DNA from: Pyrus communis
Taxonomy: Eukaryota > Streptophyta > Magnoliopsida > Rosales > Rosaceae
Assembly (NCBI RefSeq): GCF_963583255.1
Contig: NC_084814.1
Location: 20,786,262-20,850,261 of the forward strand
Length of the DNA: 64,000 bases
Direction of reading: 5' to 3'
Each line of letters begins with the position of its first letter. Positions within the stretch are counted from its first letter, which is position 1. The notes beneath the pieces were generated by a model. It did no database searches, was not told the origin of the DNA, and was given only the letters and a program-made list of their open reading frames with translations. Both the position numbers and the translations under genes were made by a program. Below are positions 46,516-57,108 of this stretch, one piece after another.

Positions 46516-48114
46516 CTTAATTTTAATATTTTTTCACTTATGAACTCTCTAATAAGGGGTCTTCAAATTTCAATTCCTTTACTATAAAGTTATAAACGCT
46601 CACTCGCTATTTCTTCAAATAGAGTATGCTAAATATCTACGGTGGCATTCCTTTTAACTTAATTACTTCATTAAACCCAATTATCTTCCTTTTTAACTAA
46701 TTTTTTTTTTATAGTCTAGATAGAGCGTTTCTCTTTCTAATATTGGTAGAGGTTTGAATCTCCCTTTATCACTGGAGACTAGATCACTCACTTTGCTTAA
46801 TTTGGGTATTGAGACAGCTATATTCTTGAGTCTATAACATTTAGAGAGCGTAACATGATGACAGACTGCCTTGCTCATCTAAGAAGCAGCCTTGAGTTGG
46901 AGCTTAATTACCATTTGTCGTAACCCTACTAACCTAGTATCTTAAGGCGTGTTTTAGTGACCTCACACATCAAACAATGTGACCAGATTATAACTCTTTG
47001 ACTCACCTAAGATTAAGGTTCATCACACAGTCAATTACTTCCCTGCTTAGTCTACCAGGCTCGGCAAGAGAAGTAACTTTCGTGGCCTTTTCCATTCACT
47101 TCTTTTTCCATTTTTTTTTTCCTTATATGCATATTTGTTTACACTTAAATTTTGAATTAATCACTTAAATGACGATCCATGAGCATAAATAAGCACAATT
47201 GTATGAAAAAAAAAAGTGCAGAAAAAGTAAATAAATGGCCCAATAATATGTCCAACTCCAACACAAGCCATTTGGGCCTGGTGGTTCGAACCCTCCGGAG
47301 AGGAAAGGGTGTCCATCATCTCTTGGATGGTCTTTCTACACTCCTTTGTTTTCTTCTTCATTGCCTATCGGGATGGCTTGTTTAATGGTAGAAACTTGTT
47401 TTCAACTTTTTTTTTTTTTAATTGAAATCCAAAAACTATTTTTGGGAGTTCTTAAAATTTGGCTTGACTTTGAAGTTTAGTTTTTGAAAAAATATATATC
47501 ATAAACTAAAAGGGTGGTGCTATTCAGATATCTTTTGTTACTTTTCATACACTCTTCTTAATTTTCAGCCGTCATAACAAATGAATTGAAGAAGATAAAA
47601 AAACCTAAACTAATGAGATGCAAAGGAGGTAAAAATAAGTGTGTGAATAGTACCATCCAAACTAAAATGGTTTTCAAATAGGGCCTTTGGTTAATTATAA
47701 TTGTTTGAATGTTCACCGCATTCCGTGTAGACTTGCAATATAAACTATAACACATTCTCCAGAAGTACTTGCATCGTAAACTAATTTGAGCTTTCTTTCT
47801 TAAAACAACCACATTTTTCTTACCTGGTTTGAATTTGGAGGCTAAATATCTACTAATCTTCCCTCCATGAATCCGAGCTGTGACTGAGAGATTGTGTAGT
47901 ACAGTTACAAGGCATGCATGCATGAATGACAATATTAGGTGTTTTCTTTTCCTTTTGCTTTCTGCATTACATTCTGATACCAAATCATTTTTCTCTGTGT
48001 TCACTTAATTTGCATTGATCGTCTGAACTGAACCTGGGAGCATGCGAAGCAACATACGAGTTTGAATAAAGCAAACAACTTAGTTTTTTTTGGTAGAGTT
48101 ATATTTGATGTATA
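46516..48114. other. Intergenic DNA, no gene supported
   Basis: A string GGTGGTTCGAACCCTCCGG near 47280 is B-box-like and may mark a SINE fragment. The 148-codon minus-strand frame at 47558-48004 begins with GTG, has no recognisable similarity, and is not called. The rest is AT-rich. Confidence 0.4.
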
Positions 48115-48190
48115 TCCCGAAGCTTGGCGTCTTCTTGTCATTGCAATCGTTCAGACAAGCGTGACAAGAAGCCTGATGCAAGTTTCGGGA
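48115..48190 (+). other. Stem-loop, possible small-RNA precursor
   Basis: CCCGAAGCTTG (48116-48126) pairs with CAAGTTTCGGG (48179-48189), and CTTCTTGTCA pairs with TGACAAGAAG, with an internal loop (about 4 against 7 bases) and a terminal loop of about 15-20 bases. The size suits a plant microRNA hairpin, but the loop is asymmetric and I recognise no known miRNA. Either strand could be the transcript. Confidence 0.35.
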
Positions 48191-48964
48191 AGAAAAAAGG
48201 CGCAGCATTAAATAGGTTTGTTCTCTCTGTCTATGCAACTAGTAATGGTGAGGAGAGGATCACAAGAAGCAGCCGCGGTGAGTATAATTAATCCCTAAAG
48301 CTTGCATCCTGAGTTTACAATTCACACCCATCTAAGCTTGTTGGTAGCAGAGGTGCCACCATAAATTTAATTAGCTATATAGAAAGTAGTCACACTCCTT
48401 ATAATCCCTCGCAAAGTTTAGTCCAACACCGATGTGAGACTTTTGTACTTCACATTCTCACAGCTACATACTGCTCCTTCCCCATAATCAAACTACCCAA
48501 CTCTTTTTTGAAAACACACCAGAACAAAACAACAATCAAATAAGGAATTAAGAGCACATATAGCGGCTAGATATTATTTTGTATCTATAATACAGGTTGA
48601 TACTATCATTGTATGTGGAATACCCACTTGTATTCGAAAGTGTGTCAACTGTATCATTTTTATGTGTTTAAATAACATTACTTATATTCAGCAGAATAAA
48701 AAATTAAATGAACTAAGACAGATACCTAAAAAAGAGGCTCAACAAATAACAAAGAGCTAGGGGACATTCATAGAAATGTAGGAAAACAAACATCCACAAT
48801 GCGGTGACTGATTTGTATTTTTGTGCCTTGAAAGAAACAAAGGACTAAACACCAACCCAAGCAAATGCTTATATTCAAGGGTCAAATGAACCAACCCAAA
48901 TGGCTTGTTCTCAGAATGGCCAACATCCCATATTCTGAAAGTATGGCCCCTCTGCCCTGCATGC
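48191..48964. other. Intergenic DNA, no gene seen
   Basis: No recognisable ORF or repeat boundary. Confidence 0.4.
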
Positions 48965-48967
48965 TAA

Positions 48968-49790
48968 GTTCATCTCCAACCGAAGGAGGACCAGAAGTCT
49001 CTATTTAGCTCTATAGTCCTTTAAAAAATTATATTTTAATGAACAATATCATGTCATACTTTATACAATCTTCAACCGAGGGGGCCAAAGGATCATAGGC
49101 CAAACATAGCTTTGTGACAAAAAACCATCTCCAACCGAGGGGGCCAAAGGACCATAGGCCAAACATAATTTATTATTTCAGTTTAAAGACTACAACAACT
49201 TAAATTTAAAAACCTACACTTGTTTGAGAGCTTCCCCTCACACTATATTCCGAGACCCATCTATAAGCCCTACAAAGAGCTTCATCTTCTTTTCGGGTCC
49301 AAGCCCTACCTTTCGTTGCATATGTGGCCATTTGAAAATTATTGAAAAAAATGAAGGAAAGATTATTGGAAGAGGTAAGACAATAGAATGTGAAGAATTG
49401 AAATAAAATGAAGTAAGATAATATGAAATGGTGAAAATTATGTGAGAAATGATGTATGAATGGCTTAGGTATTTATAGGAAAAAAAAAATAGATTTTTTT
49501 TTAAAATTTTTTCTGAAAAAAAAATTCAAATCCAACGGTAACCTGGCGTCAGCTAGCCATTGCTAGCTGGCGTCAAGCTGATGCCATGTAGCCGTTAGGT
49601 TTGAAAGTTTGGGCCTAATCGGGGCTGGCTGGCTGGCTCCTTTGGGCCAGCCGGTTGGCCTGATTTGGTAGTTTTGGCCCGGTGGGGCCCACATGCCCTT
49701 TGGCCTAACCCTCGGTTGGATACGGTTTTCGTGTCATTTCAAGCTATTTTTAGCCCTATAAACCTTTGGCCGGATCGGTTGGAGATGGCC
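48968..49790. mobile_element. Tourist/PIF-Harbinger-like MITE, 823 bp, relative of 17034-17525
   Basis: The ends read CATCTCCAACCGAAGG (left) and CGGTTGGAGATGGCC (right), with TAA on both sides (48965-48967 and 49791-49793). The interior shares GGGCCAGCCGGTTGGCC, GTGGGGCCCACA and CCTCGGTTGGA with the shorter copy. A segment near the left end (AACCGAGGGGGCCAAAGGA.CATAGGCC) is present twice (about 49075-49110 and 49132-49165). No transposase. Confidence 0.78.
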
Positions 49791-49793
49791 TAA

Positions 49794-52146
49794 GAATTCT
49801 GGGTTCATGAACCACGCCCCTCTCCTTCTCTTACTTATCCATATCATTCACATTTCAAATCAAAGATATCTGCATCTACTGATTGTGAAGTTTGGTCACT
49901 TGGACCCTTGTGTTGAATGAATTATAACCATGTATTTTGCTCCATTTTATTTTGTATATTATTTTATCAACAAAACAATATATCTTATGATTTATGTAAG
50001 CATATCCCCAATAATTTGTTTTTAAAAAAAAAAAAAAATTGTATTACAATAATTTAGAGGAAATGGAGTTTCAAACTCAAAAAATAAGGGTAGAAACTCA
50101 ATACCCTATCCACTAAGATATTGGATCACATGCAGGGCTGATTCCCAATCATGTAACCCTAGATGCAACTATAAGTATAAAAGCTAAGCACCAATATATT
50201 TTAAATATGCACCATTAGAATGTTTTTTACAGATTGTGAATGAAAAACATACATGGAAGTGGTGGCTAATCTAGTGTAAACGGCATTCCTTTTCAATCCA
50301 TCGCATTTTGGATTCAACCATTCTTCTATCCTCTAATGTAACTTAGAATAGTAATATCGCTTATAATTTAAAAAAAAATCATACATTCGAACACAATTTC
50401 CTGAAAACAATAACGATTCTTACGTGTAGTCTAAGAACAATACATTATATTGAAAGAGAAGAGAAAATCATTTTGTGATTCATGAAACTAATGAGATCAA
50501 AGTCTGGTCAATTAATTGAAATTTAGGGCATGATATATGGTAGGAAAATATATGACATGTGGGTCGTAAAATTGAAGGGTATATAGAAAATGAAGGGAAA
50601 CCTTCGGCCCGTATGGATCGTAGGCCAATCAGCATCGAAGAACAAGAACATAAACACATGGTCACATGGCCTTGCACATGAAGATCTCGTCACTCTATAG
50701 AGCACGACAAAAATACTAACTTGGGAAAACCATAACTAGTATAATAACGGCGTAGACTTTCTTATTATTGAGAGATAATTGGAGCAATGGTCCTTTAATC
50801 AAAGTTTTGATACTTGAATTAAAAATTCATGAGTATTAGTCCCTAAATTTATATTAATGTGGAGCAATAATTCTTTTGGCCAACTCCGGTTTACATTTTT
50901 TGCCCTTTTAAATCCTTTTATTTTGATGGAAGTTGTAATGGAATTAGCGAAAATGACTTTTGCTCCACATTATAACAAGTTAAATGACCAATACTTATGA
51001 ACTTTTAATTCAAGGACCAAAACTCTAATTGACCCAAACTTTAGCACCATTTCTCCAATTTTCTCTATCAACTATTACATTGTCTTCTAATTAATTTTTA
51101 AATTTCGATAGAGCTTTCATTTTGTTGTTTTTGGTTCTACAGCCAAATACCAGGCATGCACATTGTATACTTTAGGATCTACATATACATTATACATATG
51201 AGATATGCCAAAGGCAGTCGTTTAGTTCACAAGTGTACCCTACATTTTATCAACAGTCGGGAATCACTCACTTCCGTGCAGGCCAAGCACAACTATCTGT
51301 AAATGTTCTTATACTTGTCAAGGGACTAGCCCTAGGCTCTTAAGTTTTTTTTTTTTTTTTTTCAATTCAGTCAGTTTATTTTCAACAGCTAAGCGATTAT
51401 ATTGGTTGATAAATGATTGAGCATTGTTCCAACTAAATTAAGAGAGAATCCTATGTGCCGACCGGAATATATACCAAATGGAAATCGTGGCTACAACCTT
51501 AACAATAATGATATTGAAGAGATAGAATATATGCTAATAAGGGTATTCTTTTCTTTTAAATAATAAAAAAAACAAAATACGATCAGTTGGTGGCTAACTC
51601 ATGGTAATTTACTTTTTTCGAAGGCAAAAAAACTCAGAAAAGCATTTCAATCTCCTTCTGATCACCATCGTGTGATTAATCAGAACCAAGAATCAAACCC
51701 AGAATAAGTCGTATGATACGAAACTGAAATTTGCTCCAACCAAAACAGTTTAAAATGACATACTGCCAGCCAGCAACATGACCTAACCTTGGACCTTGGT
51801 CAATTAGGGTAGGAAGATTAATCCCCATTCCTTTAGGCAATTTACAATTGAAGTCAATTTACATTCCATACATACATCTTACTTTTTCTCCCCAATTTCA
51901 AAAAATTAGGGTTTGGTAGTCAATTCCTTTGCGTAGTGTTATTTTTACTCTTACTGTTTTTGAATTTCACGATCAACCAACTTTCGAGTACACTTTACAT
52001 AGTAATTCAATTAACCGTCTATCACTAAAGTATCCATTCAAAACATCATTGTTGCGAAAAATTTCCAAATCGATGATTATCTAATTACTGAGAAAACATC
52101 ATGTTATCATCCATTTAGATTAATTGTAGTGCATGCATGCGAGGTT

Positions 52147-52179
<33 letters not shown>

Positions 52180-52389
52180 GAAACAACATGCGAGGTTGTT
52201 GTACTGGTGATTTGAAACGCATAAAAGACCAGACACTGAAACATGTGGGCAATAATGATCTCATCCATTTAACACAGAAATGTCCTCCTCTCACATGCAG
52301 CATTATCTTAAAATCTTCCCCCAGGAACAACCCAATCATAATGTAAATTCACCAAGGGCATTTTTGATATTATCATAAATGTTAGAATG
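49794..52389. other. Intergenic AT-rich DNA, no gene seen
   Basis: Poly-T at about 51347-51362 and about 52149-52178. No recognisable ORF. GGTAGAAACTCAATACCCTATCC near 50090 looks like part of a tRNA-derived repeat. Confidence 0.45.
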
Positions 52390-52392
52390 CTT

Positions 52393-52777
52393 CCTATAAA
52401 TTGAGAAGTGCATGTATGTCTGTTTCCCCAAGCAAAAGTACCCTATCGCCTTATTCATCTTTGTCTCTCGATCACTCTTCTGAATTCGTTATTCTTTAAT
52501 TTGAAGTTTGAATTAATTCCGCTGCAGGGTAAACTACCGACTCTCAAACCCCCGATTGATTCTACTGTAACCAGTTAATAAGATGGTGTCTAAAGTGGAA
52601 GAAGCAGTGAAGAGAAGGCAGCAGCAGCAACAGCCACAGAAGCAGAAGCAATTAGCAAAAGTTTGCAAGTTCAAGAGGAGCACGTCAAATATTGACGAGG
52701 ATGGAGCTTCCACTGCCATTCTCTTGCTTGCTTGCATTGTCTGTGCACCTTCATCCATATATAGCTATCTAAAATAA
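52393..52777 (+). CDS. Possible small gene, 64-aa protein of unknown function (CDS 52583-52777)
   Basis: ATG at 52583 opens 64 codons. A Gln-rich basic N-terminus (KRRQQQQQPQKQKQ, residues 10-23) is followed by VCKFKRSTSNIDEDGAS and a short hydrophobic C-terminus (TAILLLACIVCAPSSIY). A TATA-like box (CCTATAAATTG, about 52394-52404) lies 180 bp upstream, and a TTCCGCTGCAG string at 52517-52527 could be a leader intron acceptor. The layout suits a real small gene with one weak membrane segment, but I recognise no family and codon evidence is too short to decide. Confidence 0.4.
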
Positions 52778-53675
52778 TTGAATAGATTACATTTTTTATA
52801 AATAAAATTAATTTTCAGCTTATAAAGCTAGTTAATTTTTAAATGCCTCGTACCTTCCCCTTACTGTTTGTTCTTATCCTGCTCTAGTATATGAGGTATG
52901 AATATTTTCGTTCAGCATATAAATTCTATGTGCTTGTGTATTTGTAGTTCTTCCTTTTGTCCATTATTAATCAAATTTGGACGAAGATTGTATACTATGC
53001 TCTGATGCATAGCATGCACATGCACTGGAGCAATGCCGCGTTGATTGCGCGCGAAAGGATTCAATGATCACTAATCCAACAATCAAGGATTTCGATGTAT
53101 ACTGTGCTCCGGTGCAGAAATAGTATAATCATGAATTATATTATCAAAACATTTAAACCACCAATATCTGAAAAAGCATAAGATCATGGCTAGTACTGGT
53201 CAACCTACTTATGCTGGGAAAATGAAAGAGATACACAAGCATCGTTGCATGGCCTGGCTAGAGAGTAGAGACCTGCTTCTTGGAAATTCTGGAGAACATT
53301 TTATGTCTTTATTTTCCTTTTATTAACGAAACACTTTCGGTACTGTTCACTTTTTACTAAAATGACATTTTTACCTTGAAAAGTCAATAATGGTACTATT
53401 CACTTACACCTTTATTTTGTCATTTTCATTAAAACTAAAGTTTTTAAAAACTTTTCGTTAGTTTTCCTTTTATTTTTTTGGTGTACTGTTTCTCTTGATC
53501 CAAAAGTATAATGTCAACTTATGGCGGGGTTGCATGGAAAGTGGGATTAGTCTGTCAAACATGACAAGTACACAAGAATATTTAAGATAATTTTCCCCTA
53601 ATTACTACATAGACTCAAGATTGCCAATTCATGGTGATCAAAGGAAAAAAACATGCTTCTAACTTATTATCACTT
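52778..53675. other. Intergenic DNA, no gene seen
   Basis: AT-rich with no recognisable ORF or repeat ends. Confidence 0.4.
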
Positions 53676-53845
53676 TGCCGCTTAGTACTACGGTGGGTGG
53701 TATTTCTCTTCATTTGAAAGTAAGAGGTCTTAAGTTCGAATCTGGTGGATGGTGAATTTGATACCAAATTAGGCTGCCCATGATATGGTTTGGTCAAACT
53801 CCCCATTTCCTTAGTGTAAAAATATCGATGGACTAAAAAAAAAAA
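53676..53845 (+). repeat. tRNA-derived SINE copy
   Basis: Same family as the 23.4-23.95 kb cluster: head CCGCTTAGTACTACGGT, B-box-like TTAAGTTCGAATCTGG, tail TTAGTGTAAAAATATCGATGG and then poly-A. Confidence 0.65.
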
Positions 53846-54004
53846 ACAAAAAAACTGATTATCACTTTAGCTTATAAGTATGTGCTTCAAACCTGAATTC
53901 ACAATGGGTTTCCATTGAGTGGGGCTGCTGGGGCATAGTCATTAGTCATCACGTACCATGAATGTAAAATCATAAATTTGCAATATACAAAGGGAGCAAA
54001 CTTA

Positions 54005-54130
54005 TCATCCGGTGCAAGAGGCTCGTAACTCAAGTTGTTAAGAGCATTCACTCTTAGGATGTTCCATGTTCGATTTCGTTTTCATGACCAATTAGGGACC
54101 CAACGGGTTTGTAACCAGCAACAAGCAGCT
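54005..54130 (+). repeat. tRNA-like repeat fragment
   Basis: GCTCGTAACTCAAGTTGTTAAGAGC resembles an A-box arm and CCATGTTCGATTTCG a B box. It is a probable remnant of another SINE family; no poly-A end seen. Confidence 0.35.
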
Positions 54131-54420
54131 TTCGTCTTTTAGATGATGGATCAGCACATGTTCTAGAGCACATGGGGCAGCTCTATCCCAAACTCCTAAT
54201 TGATATACACATATCACATATCACATAACAAATAATGCATCTAGTGTTTACACATTAAAAAAGTTATAATGTTTTTGTTACCTTTTATTATTTTTATTTG
54301 GCAAGTGGTGGATTCAATGATTAGGGACTTCTTTAACCCATTGTGTTTTATGTTCAAACTTTCACCTTTCTATAGTTTGTAATTTAGTGAAGTAATATTG
54401 CTTGTTGTAATTTTTTTTTC

Positions 54421-54595
54421 CGCCACTTAGTATTACGGTCTAATGATGTTCCTCTTCACTTATAAGTGAGAGGACTTAGGTTCAATTCTCGCCAAATGGC
54501 AAATTTGAACCACATTATTGCTAGCACATTGTAAGGTATTAGCTTACTCCCTCATCATTTTGGTATAAATAATATTGTTTGTTCAAAAAAAAAAA
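54421..54595 (+). repeat. tRNA-derived SINE copy
   Basis: CGCCACTTAGTATTACGGTC head, B-box-like TTAGGTTCAATTCTCGCC, GAACCACATTATTGCTAGC middle, and TATAAATAATATTG followed by an A run. Confidence 0.7.
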
Positions 54596-56555
54596 TTCCT
54601 GAGTAATAAGCATTTAAGGGCAATAAGTTTGAGATAGGATTTAAGTTACGTTTGTTAGAGAGAATTGACTTGAAGAGAATAACGCACTATATTCAAGGCA
54701 TATTAAAAGAAGAAATAGATGAACTCCCAATTTTGTCAAAGTAAAAGGTTGAAGATGAATCACAGTAAGAAAATGTTACTCATTTTAATCCTCACAAAAA
54801 TAGTAGGATTAATAGGGCTAACTTCCCTCCAGAATTACTACAACTTTTACCTTTATGAACGCAAGGTTCTTTCAGACTCATTAAAATAATATATAGTTCT
54901 TGTCGGTTTTAATGAGATGGACTTGAAGAGAGCCCACTAAAGGTGAGAATATGAAGGCATTGATCCTGCAAGCCAGCCCAAGGAATTCAGATGACAAAAC
55001 ACCACCACAATGACGAAAGACGATTGCCATCACTGACCGCCATAGCCCTGAGTTGTCTATTGACAATAAGAGACGAGCTCAAAACTTAAAGTAGATAGCT
55101 TAAGCCAATTGGCATACTTGACAACTTTCTAGCATGGAGCTCAAAGGATAGGTTTGTCCCGACATCGATGTCCCAGCCATGCATTTACCATATGTGGACA
55201 AAGAAGTCATGACGCGACGCAAAGTCATCCAACTGGCTCAAGAAGTCTACTTTAAGTTTTGCGAGTGGTGTGCTCGGTATGTGTCGGCCCGAGAAACCAT
55301 GCAAGTAGCACTGTGTGAGTGTCACTTCCTCACCACACCATTATGAGTCCAAGACTTTTGGGGCTGACTTAGGGCCTATATAAAAAGGTTGAATGCTCTT
55401 CAAAAGGGGTCGGATGGAGGAAAATTACATTACATTATTGTGTATCATTCTTGTAATCCATATCAAATATATATTAGATCACTACAGTGGGCGTGGCCTC
55501 TCTTTTTTTTTTTTTTTTTTTTTTTTTTGGAGATGAACCAGTTAAATCCTTTTGTCTATATTTTTTTGGTTGACCATATTGGTTTTTGTTGTCCTCCTAG
55601 TTTTGAGCGTTACCGACCTTCAATTTCGACAAAGGATCGTTCTCTCGACTTTTCTCATTTCTCTTCTCTTTTCCCGATCTCTCTCCCATTATTTTGCGTG
55701 CATCTTATATTGCGCTTTCTACCCAGATCCAGGTTATTCCCGTCTCAAGGCCTCTTCCTTGTTTTATGGCTAGATTCGGGGTTGGGGTTTGAATTTGGGG
55801 TTGTTGGTGGGTCAGATCCACCTGCGTCTGTTAGATTCCGTGGTGGGGATACTCTCCCTTTACTCGTCTGTGGCTGCACCACCTTGTCAGGTCTAACAAC
55901 GGCGCTACCTTGGCAGAGCAGATTTGGCGGCAACACAACCGTGGTTGATCAATCTGGTGGTGACACCATCTTGGTTAACCAGATCTAGTGTTTGCACCTC
56001 ATGGGGCGATCAAATTTGGCGTTTGATCCACCACATAGTAACTTTCAAATATGGCAACCCCACCACCTCCCTTGATCGTGGATATTGCGGATCCAACTGG
56101 AGTGGCGACATTGCAGATGGATTTGGCTAGAGTGTTACTGGAATGAGTCGGCCAGTGACTATCTTCTGGGATAGTGTAGTTTTGTCATCTTGCCTAGCGA
56201 GTGTTGTAGCCACGCTTCGACGATGGCTAGATGTGATCTTCGCCTTCGAGCATTGAGATTTGTAGTCTCATTTTTCAACAATGACTTTACGTGATCCCTT
56301 TAAAATTACTTTGCATCTAATCAGTTACTCTATCCAAGCCAATCATCTCTAACAAACGCATGATATAATTAAGGTTTAAACTCTTTCAATGTGACATTAA
56401 GGTAGGATGGAGAACAATGAAAAATCAAATAAATTCCCAAGTCAATTTTCAGCTAGATGGTTCAAAATCGTATATTCATGCCTGATGATTAATTGTCCTG
56501 TTAGTGTAGAGCCTAATTAATAACTTTTAGTGAAGCTCAAAACACTGCCTCCTTG
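54596..56555. other. Repeat-like region with a weak 199-codon ORF (55389-55988 +)
   Basis: A T run at 55503-55528 lies inside the ORF 55389-55988, which is rich in Phe, Leu and Ser and then in Gly and Thr (GGNTTVVDQSGGDTI). Near 55835-56110 the words GGTGG, GGCAAC and GATC recur, suggesting a decayed repetitive element, perhaps the 5' part of a non-LTR element. I do not recognise a protein. Confidence 0.35.
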
Positions 56556-57094
56556 TGTCACGGGATGACTCTTTAAGCCTTCCGCCCGTGCGGCACTTAG
56601 ACTTGAAACCTCGATGAACAAGCTAAGTAAGCCTTTGAAGCCTCGCTTCCCCGGATTGAATCACAAAGAAAGCTAAGATAGCTTGGAGAATGCTAAGATC
56701 ACTTAGAAGATGGGAGAATGGAAGTTTTGTATTGAAACTTTGGAGAGCTTTACAATTGCTTACAACTCTTGGATGCTTTGGCCAAATGGCCTTGCCTCCT
56801 ATTTATAGGCCTAAGTAACCTCCTCAATGGAGGGTTCTAGAATTCCCTACTTACATCCAAAAATATCTAGAATAGTTCTAGATACAACTTGCCTAATCTA
56901 GATTGTTCTAGGTGAGGCTTGAATATGTACACTTGTGTGGATTGTTCCGGAATGCCCTAGATTATCTTGAATGCTCCGCCATGTTCTTGATTTCTCCGGG
57001 ATGTTCCGGAAGCTTCTATGAAGACAAGGCTTTATGGGCTTAGATAAATGATGTCTTGGGCATTTTCTTTGTTTGTGACTTATGGCCCGTGACA
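56556..57094 (-). repeat. 3' LTR of the chromovirus
   Basis: 539 bp, TG...CA ends. On the minus strand a TATA box CCTATAAATAGG lies at about 56798-56812. Confidence 0.93.
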
Positions 57095-57108
57095 TCCTCC
57101 CCCACTTA
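57095..57108 (-). other. Polypurine tract of the chromovirus
   Basis: On the minus strand AAGTGGGGGAGGA sits directly against the 3' LTR. The gag-pol stop codon TAA (57108-57106) overlaps its start. Confidence 0.85.

Noticed and set aside
47265..47300. Possible tRNA gene because of GGTTCGAACCC
   Set aside because: Only the B box is present; no acceptor or anticodon stem could be built.
47558..48004. 148-codon minus-strand ORF
   Set aside because: It starts with GTG, has no domain or similarity I recognise, and its composition is like intergenic AT-rich DNA.
55389..55988. 199-codon ORF as a real gene
   Set aside because: It passes through a T run, has biased composition and lies in repeat-like DNA; reported only as a region note.
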